Under the pieces are notes generated by a model. It did not search any database, was not told where the DNA came from, and worked only from the letters and a program-made list of their open reading frames with translations. The position numbers and the translations under genes are program-made. DNA of 11,984 bases. It comes from NORP309 sp964352735. GTDB lineage: Bacteria > Pseudomonadota > Gammaproteobacteria > Xanthomonadales > Marinicellaceae. The DNA is taken from assembly GCA_964352735.1 (NCBI GenBank), contig CAYGTC010000104.1, forward strand, positions 1 to 11,984, written 5' to 3'. This document shows, piece after piece, positions 9,001 to 11,984 of this stretch (position 1 is the stretch's first letter; every line of letters starts with the position of its first letter).

Positions 9001-11984
9001 TATCTAAAAAAGTGCAAGATCAATTTTTCAGCGTAACAAATGGATGTGAATTACACAATTTATACGGTCCAACAGAAGCCGCAATTGATGTGACCTATTG
9101 GGCCTGCGATGCAGATTCTGATCGTGATTTCGTACCCATTGGTAAACCGATTCAGAATATTGATATTTTTATCGTCAATCAACGAAACGGCCTTCGTCCC
9201 AAGGGTGTACCTGGTGAATTGTTGATTGGGGGTGTGGGTTTGGCTCGAGGTTATATCAACCTGGAAGCATTGACGGCAGAAAAATTTATTGATAACCCAT
9301 TTTACGATCCATCTGATGGCAAAAGTAGTAAACGTTTGTATAAAACTGGCGATTTGGTGCGCTGGTTACCAGATGGAAATATCGAGTACTTGGGACGCAT
9401 TGATCACCAAGTCAAACTGCGTGGTTTGCGTATTGAGTTGGGTGGTATAGAAACACAGTTGTTGGCCCAAGACTCGATAAGCAGTGCGGTTATTGTTCTT
9501 AATAATATTAATGATGGCGATCAGTTGGTGGCCTATGTCACGATCAATGAGGGTTATGAATTAGACAGTGATGCTTTAAGTCAAAGTTTAGCCATGTCTC
9601 TGCCAGAGTATATGGTGCCGTCAATTTACATAGCACTGGATGCCTTGCCTTTAACCGCAAATGGCAAAGTCGATCGCAAAGCCTTGCCCAAACCAGATGG
9701 AGAGCATCTGTCGCATGCCGAGTACGAAGCGCCACAAGGGGAGACAGAAGTTGCCTTGGCTGAGATTTGGCGGGGCTTGCTCAATGTGGAACAAATCAGT
9801 CGACATGATAACTTTTTCAAGTTAGGCGGTCATTCATTGCTGATTATACGTTTCATGGCTGAATTACAATCCATTCAACTGACTGCCAGCGTGCGTACGG
9901 TATTTGATTATCCCGTTTTGAAAAATTTGGCAAATGAAATCAATAATTCTGATAATGCTTCTTTCCAGGCACCAGCTAACTTGATTACAACCGATTGTGC
10001 CCGGATAACCCCAGATCTTTTGCCATTGGTGAGTCTGGAACAATCACATATAGACTTATTGGTTGAGCAAATACCAGGTGGTATTGAAAATATTCAAGAC
10101 ATCTATTCTCTAGGGCCTTTACAGGAAGGGATATTGTTTCATCATATGTTAAGTTCTCCAGAGTCAGGTGATACTTATATTATGCCAATTCCTCTGATAT
10201 TGAGTAACAGTGAACAAGCAGACTGCTTTGTTCAAGCATTAAATCATGTGATTGCTCGCCATGATGTATTGCGTACTGCCATTTTTTGGGATGGCTTACC
10301 ACAGCCAGTACAGGTGGTATTACGTGAGAGCCCTATTGTTGTAAATGAATTAATTCTAGACCCCTCACAAGATACACAAACTCAATTGCGTGCACATACG
10401 GCACCAGGTCAGTTATGGATGGACTTAGGACAGTCGCCATTGTTGCGTTTTGATATGGCAGCAGACCCTCATTCTGACCAAGTATTTGTTATCATATCGC
10501 AGCACCACATTATCAATGATCATATTGGTCTTGAGACCTTAGTTAATGAGGTAGAATCCTACCTAGCAATAGATGAAGGTAATGAAAGCTCAGTAGATTT
10601 GCCTGTAGAGGTACCTTATCGAGAGTTTATTGCACACACTTTGATGTTGGCTGAAAGTGGCGCATCACAAGCCTACTTTGAATCACGTCTAAGTGATATA
10701 GACGAGCCAACAATTCCCTTTGGTGTGCATAATACACAAGTTGATGCTGCACGAGTCGAAGAGTTTAATTATGTTTTTGATGATGATTTTTGTCGCAATT
10801 TGCTTCAGATGTGTGCACGTTTAGACGTCAGTATCGCCAGTGCTTTTCATTTGGCTTGGGGTATGGTCATTGGACGTTGTAGTGGTAGTGAAGATGTGTT
10901 ATTTGGTACAGTTTTATCTGGTCGATTACAAGGTTCTCAAGGCGCAGCCCACAGTGTGGGTTTGTTTATTAATACGCTGCCGGTTCGTTTGTCACTCTGT
11001 GGAGAAATAGAAAGCGCGTTGAAACAAACACACCATGAATTATTAAGTTTGTTGGAACATGAACAATCATCGTTGTCTATGGTGCGTGATTGTAGTGGTT
11101 TATCCAGTGATGCACCGTTGTTTACCAGCTTGCTTAACTATAGACGTAATGAATCACAGCCCCTCCAAAATTCAGAGACAGCTGAGTTGGTAGAGGTTGC
11201 TGATATTACTGGTATAAAAGTTTATGAACGAACTAATTATCCGTTAGCCTTGAATATAAATGACTTCGATGGCAAGCATTTTAGTTTGAATCTACAGGTC
11301 CTTGATACCATAGATGGAGAACGTTTGATTGGTTATGTGCAGACGACGATTGAAAATCTGGTGAGGTTAGTCCTCGAGGGCACTGAATCAAGTACAACAA
11401 CGCAATTAAGAGATTTAACCATTTTATCAGAGGCCGAACGTCAACATTTATTGGTGGATTTGAACCAAACTCAAGCAGATTATCCTGATACAGCCTTGAT
11501 TCATGGATTGTTTGAAAATCAGGTCAAAACCAATCCTGCTGCCATTGCGGTGGTGTTTGAAGGTGAGACTTTAAACTATAAAGAGCTCAATCAACGATCC
11601 AATCAACTGGCTCATTATTTAATCGAGCAGGGCGTTAAGCCAGATACCTTAGTCGGTTTGTGTCTTGATCGTTCGCTTGAGATGGTGATTGGTTTATTAG
11701 GTATATTAAAAGCCGGTGGTGCTTATGTACCATTGGATCCAACTTATCCTGAAGCACGCCTGAGATATCAAATCACAGATGCTGATCTCAGTATCATAGT
11801 GACACAAGAATCTCAGCAAAAGTTCTTGAAATCAGTGGGTTCAACTCATTCAGTGTATTTAGATAACGATGCTATGCGTGAGTGCTTGCAAGGCTATTCC
11901 AAACACAATGTGAGTGCAAAAAAACAAGGTTTGCAAGCTCAACATCTGGCTTATGTGATTTATACCTCTGGTACAACAGGCAAA
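1..11984 (+). CDS. Multimodular nonribosomal peptide synthetase, internal fragment (open at both ends)
   Basis: One frame, codons starting at position 3, reads through the entire window without a stop. It encodes 3,994 residues in the order A0(tail)-T1-C1-A1-T2-C2-A2-T3-C3-A3-T4-C4(dual E/C)-A4(partial). Every core motif used to place the domains falls in this same frame, so there is no net frameshift. The enzyme is a cytoplasmic assembly line that builds a peptide on carrier-bound phosphopantetheine arms, and three modules plus two partial ones are visible. No standalone epimerization, methylation, thioesterase or docking domain occurs here, so this is an interior part of the protein. Predicted residues are Val (A1), Val (A2) and Ser (A3), with the Ser probably converted to the D form by C4. 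Start, stop, promoter and product are outside the window. The NRPS assignment is certain; the compound is not identifiable. Confidence 0.97.
42..257 (+). other. Carrier (thiolation/PCP) domain T1
   Basis: About 70 residues with the carrier-domain pattern E-I-W-Q-D-L-L-N, then F-F-T-L-G-G-H-S-L-L. The Ser at nt 144-146 (residue 48) in G-G-H-S-L is the site for 4'-phosphopantetheine attachment by a Sfp-type transferase. T1 holds the residue loaded by the upstream A0 and hands it to C1. The G-G-H-S-L form is typical of carriers that feed ordinary condensation domains; carriers before standalone epimerization domains usually carry G-G-D-S-I. The domain ends near K-D-L-S-K-F-I and is followed by a short Gln/Thr-rich linker. 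Confidence 0.95.
309..1670 (+). other. Condensation domain C1 (LCL-like)
   Basis: Full-length condensation domain of about 450 residues. It forms the peptide bond between the chain on T1 and the amino acid on T2. Core motifs occur in order: S-W-A-Q-Q-R-L-W (nt 321-344), R-H-E-A-L-R-T-V-F (nt 459-485), the catalytic H-H-I-V-S-D-G (nt 708-728, second His at nt 711), V-G-T-P-V-A-N-R followed by I-G-F-F-V-N-T-L, and the late R-Y-S-P-I-F-Q-A-M-F-N-F. The D-G-W-S context and the first motif fit the LCL class, so the upstream donor is probably an L residue, though motif reading alone cannot settle LCL against DCL. It is closely similar to C2 and C3 and quite unlike C4. A catalytically complete domain is expected. 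Confidence 0.94.
1671..3236 (+). other. Adenylation domain A1, predicted valine-activating
   Basis: Activates an amino acid as its adenylate and loads it on T2. Motifs seen: A2 L-K-A-G-G-A-Y-V-P-L-D, P-loop Y-T-S-G-T-T-G-N-P-K-G (nt 2184-2216), A4 F-D-A-A-T-F-E, A5 N-G-Y-G-P-T-E-N-T-T, A6 G-E-L-H-V-S-G-A-G-L-A-R-G-Y, A7 Y-K-T-G-D-L, A8 L-R-G-F-R-I-E-L-G-E-I-E and A10 N-G-K-V-D-R-K. Pocket residues by alignment to GrsA PheA: D235 (nt 2319), A236 (2322), F239 (2331), W278 (2445), L299 (2517), G301 (2523), G322 (2595), T330 (2619), F331 (2622), K517 (3210). The code DAFWLGGTFK differs only at 299 (Ile to Leu) from the classical valine code DAFWIGGTFK. The residue after D-L-V-R is Cys where A2 and A3 have Trp. 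The start is placed in the C-A linker; the globular domain begins near nt 1722. Confidence 0.92.
2225..2640 (+). repeat. Valine-pocket block of A1, direct repeat copy 1
   Basis: The segment between the P-loop and just after the A5 motif, which contains eight of the ten pocket residues, is nearly the same in A1 and A2 at both protein and DNA level. Its second copy lies 3231 bases downstream (about nt 5456-5871). Shared stretches include F-D-A-A-T-F-E-I-W-G-A-L-L-N-G-G-R and N-T-A-W-M-T-A-R-L-F-D-Q-F. Conservation here looks higher than in neighbouring parts of the module, suggesting late duplication or gene conversion. Confidence 0.75.
3237..3492 (+). other. Carrier (PCP) domain T2
   Basis: Carrier domain of the first complete module. 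The pattern E-I-W-Q-T-L-L-H ... D-N-F-F-N-L-G-G-H-S-L-L places the phosphopantetheine Ser at nt 3378-3380 (residue 1126). It carries the residue chosen by A1 (predicted Val) and serves as acceptor for C1, then as donor for C2. Core sequence is nearly the same as in T1 and T3; helix 3 ends near V-L-K-N-L-S-K-S-L. The coordinates include the short A-T linker. Confidence 0.95.
3543..4901 (+). other. Condensation domain C2 (LCL-like)
   Basis: Complete condensation domain joining the chain on T2 to the residue on T3 (predicted Val-Val bond). Motifs: S-W-A-Q-Q-R-L-W (nt 3555-3578), R-H-E-A-L-R-T-V-F, catalytic H-H-I-V-S-D-G (nt 3942-3962, second His at nt 3945), I-G-F-F-V-N-T-L-A-L-R and R-Y-S-P-V-F-Q-A-M-F-N-F. 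The D-G-W-S-M context suggests an L donor. Its N-terminal half differs from C1 and C3 at places where those two agree (V-V-D-R-H-E against I-V-A-R-H-E; Y-C-S-G-K-P-N-P against Y-R-L-N-K-x-N-P), whereas its C-terminal half groups with C3. Confidence 0.94.
4902..6464 (+). other. Adenylation domain A2, predicted valine-activating
   Basis: Complete adenylation domain, a close copy of A1 in the substrate-binding region. P-loop Y-T-S-G-T-T-G-N-P-K-G lies at nt 5415-5447; A5 N-G-Y-G-P-T-E-N-T-T, A7 Y-K-T-G-D-L, A8 L-R-G-F-R-I-E-L-G-E-I-E and A10 N-G-K-V-N-R-K are intact. Pocket residues: D235 (nt 5550), A236 (5553), F239 (5562), W278 (5676), L299 (5748), G301 (5754), G322 (5826), T330 (5850), F331 (5853), K517 (6435). 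The code DAFWLGGTFK is the same as in A1 and near the classical valine code, so Val is predicted, with Ile or another small branched residue less likely. It loads T3. The globular domain begins near nt 4953. Confidence 0.92.
5456..5871 (+). repeat. Valine-pocket block of A2, direct repeat copy 2
   Basis: Second copy of the pocket-coding segment described for A1, at an offset of 3231 bases. Most differences from copy 1 are at third codon positions (for example N-G-Y-G-P-T-E-N is written with different glycine, proline and asparagine codons). The protein has been kept while the DNA has drifted slightly. A3 has no counterpart of this block. Confidence 0.75.
6465..6717 (+). other. Carrier (PCP) domain T3
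   Basis: Carrier domain of the second complete module. E-I-W-Q-S-L-L-P ... D-N-F-F-N-L-G-G-H-S-L-L gives the phosphopantetheine Ser at nt 6603-6605 (residue 2201). It holds the residue from A2 (predicted Val) and passes the chain to C3. The end is placed after helix 3 (I-L-K-D-L-S-Q-T-L-D-E-A). Confidence 0.95.
6768..8126 (+). other. Condensation domain C3 (LCL-like)
   Basis: Complete condensation domain forming the predicted Val-Ser bond between T3 and T4. Motifs: S-W-A-Q-Q-R-L-W (nt 6780-6803), R-H-E-A-L-R-T-V-F, catalytic H-H-I-V-S-D-G (nt 7167-7187, second His at nt 7170), I-G-F-F-V-N-T-L-A-L-R, and R-Y-S-P-V-F-Q-S-M-F-N-F. The donor is predicted to be L. It resembles C1 in its N-terminal half (F-K-E-S-N-G, Y-E-A-Y-R-L-N-K) and C2 further on (G-M-T-V-H-M-V-L-H-A, V-E-L-V-Q-P-E-R-S), which points to past recombination among these domains. 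Confidence 0.94.
8127..9695 (+). other. Adenylation domain A3, predicted serine-activating
   Basis: Complete adenylation domain with outer parts like A1/A2 but a different substrate-binding core. P-loop Y-T-S-G-T-T-G-K-P-K-G at nt 8640-8672, A4 F-D-V-S-V-W-E-F, A5 N-L-Y-G-P-T-E-A-A, A7 Y-K-T-G-D-L and A10 N-G-K-V-D-R-K are present. Pocket residues: D235 (nt 8778), V236 (8781), W239 (8790), H278 (8907), F299 (8982), S301 (8988), L322 (9060), I330 (9084), D331 (9087), K517 (9666). The code DVWHFSLIDK differs from the classical serine code DVWHLSLIDK only at 299. The A8 motif reads E-L-G-G-I-E instead of E-L-G-E-I-E (Gly at nt 9444). It loads T4, and the residue is then expected to be epimerized by C4. 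The globular domain begins near nt 8178. Confidence 0.92.
8690..9235 (+). other. Divergent serine-pocket cassette inside A3
   Basis: Upstream of about nt 8685 A3 follows A1/A2 closely, through the P-loop and I-E-H. From about nt 9235 it follows them again (L-A-R-G-Y, L-T-A-E-K-F-I, N-P-F-Y, Y-K-T-G-D-L-V-R). Between these points the protein is different: the A1/A2 text V-T-S-L-V is replaced by A-L-V-N-R-I-D-W-M-Q, and A4 and A5 are of serine type. The cassette spans the A4-A5 substrate-binding subdomain. This is the pattern expected from replacement of a pocket subdomain inside an otherwise shared domain. Boundaries are by eye, within roughly 15-30 bases. Confidence 0.75.
9696..9950 (+). other. 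Carrier (PCP) domain T4
   Basis: Carrier domain with E-I-W-R-G-L-L-N ... D-N-F-F-K-L-G-G-H-S-L-L, phosphopantetheine Ser at nt 9834-9836 (residue 3278). After the Ser it departs from T1-T3: I-I-R-F-M-A-E-L instead of V-R-L-V-S and a different third helix (V-R-T-V-F-D-Y-P-V-L-K-N-L-A). This is where the sequence switches to the partner of a different condensation subfamily, C4. It keeps G-G-H-S-L rather than G-G-D-S-I, as expected for carriers before dual E/C domains. Confidence 0.94.
9996..11445 (+). other. Dual epimerization/condensation domain C4
   Basis: A condensation-superfamily domain clearly distinct from C1-C3. It opens with the linker A-R-I-T-P-D-L-L-P-L-V (from nt 9999), then I-Y-S-L-G-P-L-Q-E-G-I-L-F-H-H (nt 10101-10145). 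An N-terminal H-H...G-D element (nt 10140-10172) is the hallmark of dual E/C domains, which epimerize the donor residue on the upstream carrier and then condense it. The catalytic motif is H-H-I-I-N-D-H (nt 10503-10523), with His after the Asp where most condensation domains have Gly; I recall D-H as usual in this subfamily. Further signatures are D-I-D-E-P-T-I-P-F-G, S-V-G-L-F-I-N-T-L-P-V-R, L-L-N-Y-R-R-N and E-R-T-N-Y-P-L-A-L. Prediction: the A3 residue becomes D-Ser and is joined to the residue of A4. The spacing in the first H-H...G-D element is seven residues, two longer than the commonly quoted form. Confidence 0.85.
11446..11984 (+). other. Adenylation domain A4, N-terminal part only
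   Basis: The first third of an adenylation domain. It shows the A1 region (L-N-Y-K-E-L-N-Q-R-S-N-Q-L-A), A2 (L-K-A-G-G-A-Y-V-P-L-D-P-T-Y-P-E) and the start of the P-loop Y-T-S-G-T-T-G-K (from nt 11961), where the window ends. All substrate-pocket positions lie beyond the edge, so specificity is unknown. The visible part resembles A3 more than A1/A2 (P-L-D-P-T-Y-P, Y-Q-I-T-D-A, E-C-L-Q-G-Y). The globular domain begins near nt 11499. Confidence 0.93.

Larger units (their letters stand above)
42..9695 (+). repeat. Three tandem T-C-A module repeats, period about 3.23 kb
   Basis: Three successive T-C-A units repeat with strong protein and DNA similarity. Equivalent carrier Ser codons lie at nt 144, 3378, 6603 and 9834, giving spacings of 3234, 3225 and 3231 bases. 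The condensation His motifs at nt 708, 3942 and 7167 give the same first two spacings. All differences are multiples of three and come from short in-frame length changes, partly in the loop before the A7 motif. The fourth unit breaks the pattern because C4 belongs to another subfamily. The repeat reflects module duplication in one gene and is not a mobile element. Confidence 0.9.

Noticed and set aside
42..9695. Repeats as CRISPR, insertion sequence or other mobile element
   Set aside because: The repeat unit equals an NRPS module, spacings are multiples of three, and there are no transposase genes, inverted ends or short spacer-type repeats.
8521..9820. Antisense open frames over A3 and T4
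   Set aside because: They are reverse-strand shadows of conserved coding motifs, with no homology or initiation signal I could see; similar ones recur opposite the same motif in other modules (for example near nt 3082-3279).
10503..10523. C4 as an inactive condensation domain because the motif lacks the final Gly
   Set aside because: The catalytic His pair and Asp are present, and the D-H form fits my knowledge of the dual E/C subfamily; the other signature motifs are intact.
9696..11445. Standalone epimerization domain after T4
   Set aside because: Only one condensation-type domain lies between T4 and A4, and it carries dual E/C signatures with a G-G-H-S-L carrier; a separate E domain followed by a DCL domain would need about 450 more residues.
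1..11984. Frameshift or pseudogene in this very long frame
   Set aside because: All domain motifs from T1 to the A4 P-loop occur at codon positions of one frame and no in-frame stop was met on reading through.
11446..11984. Substrate prediction for A4
   Set aside because: The window ends in the P-loop, before any of the ten pocket positions; similarity of the N-terminal part to A3 does not predict specificity, as A3 itself shows.

Overview
The whole window lies inside one giant nonribosomal peptide synthetase (NRPS) gene on the + strand. A single reading frame, with codons starting at position 3, stays open from the first base to the last (3,994 codons) with no start, no stop and no net frameshift. 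Residue n of this fragment begins at nucleotide 3n. There is no intergenic DNA, so no promoter, ribosome binding site, terminator or RNA gene is expected, and I saw none.

Layout: tail of an adenylation domain (A0) and carrier domain T1; then three complete C-A-T modules (C1-A1-T2, C2-A2-T3, C3-A3-T4); then a condensation domain of a different subfamily (C4, dual epimerization/condensation type) and the first third of a fourth adenylation domain (A4), cut by the window edge in its P-loop. Carrier serines sit at nt 144, 3378, 6603 and 9834, giving a module period of about 3.23 kb.

How it works: each A domain activates an amino acid with ATP and loads it onto the 4'-phosphopantetheine arm of the following T domain. 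Each C domain joins the upstream chain to the residue on its downstream T. Ten-residue pocket codes read by motif alignment to the GrsA PheA template are D-A-F-W-L-G-G-T-F-K for A1 and A2 (close to the classical valine code) and D-V-W-H-F-S-L-I-D-K for A3 (serine type). C4 would epimerize the residue on T4 before condensing it. The predicted product segment is ...X-Val-Val-D-Ser-Y..., with X and Y unreadable here. Stereochemistry and substrates are inferences.

Organism: DNA alone does not fix it. The linker and motif style of C4 (ITPDLLPLV, IYSLGPLQEGILFHH, ERTNYPLAL) resembles gammaproteobacterial NRPSs such as those of Pseudomonas and Xenorhabdus/Photorhabdus. Base composition is moderately AT-rich by eye (low to mid 40s % G+C), unlike Pseudomonas. 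A moderately AT-rich gammaproteobacterium is the best guess.

The chemistry is a known type. The most interesting signal is evolutionary: near-repeated modules, a substrate-pocket cassette replaced inside A3, a patchwork among C1-C3, and a C-A linker kept almost unchanged even behind the unrelated C4.
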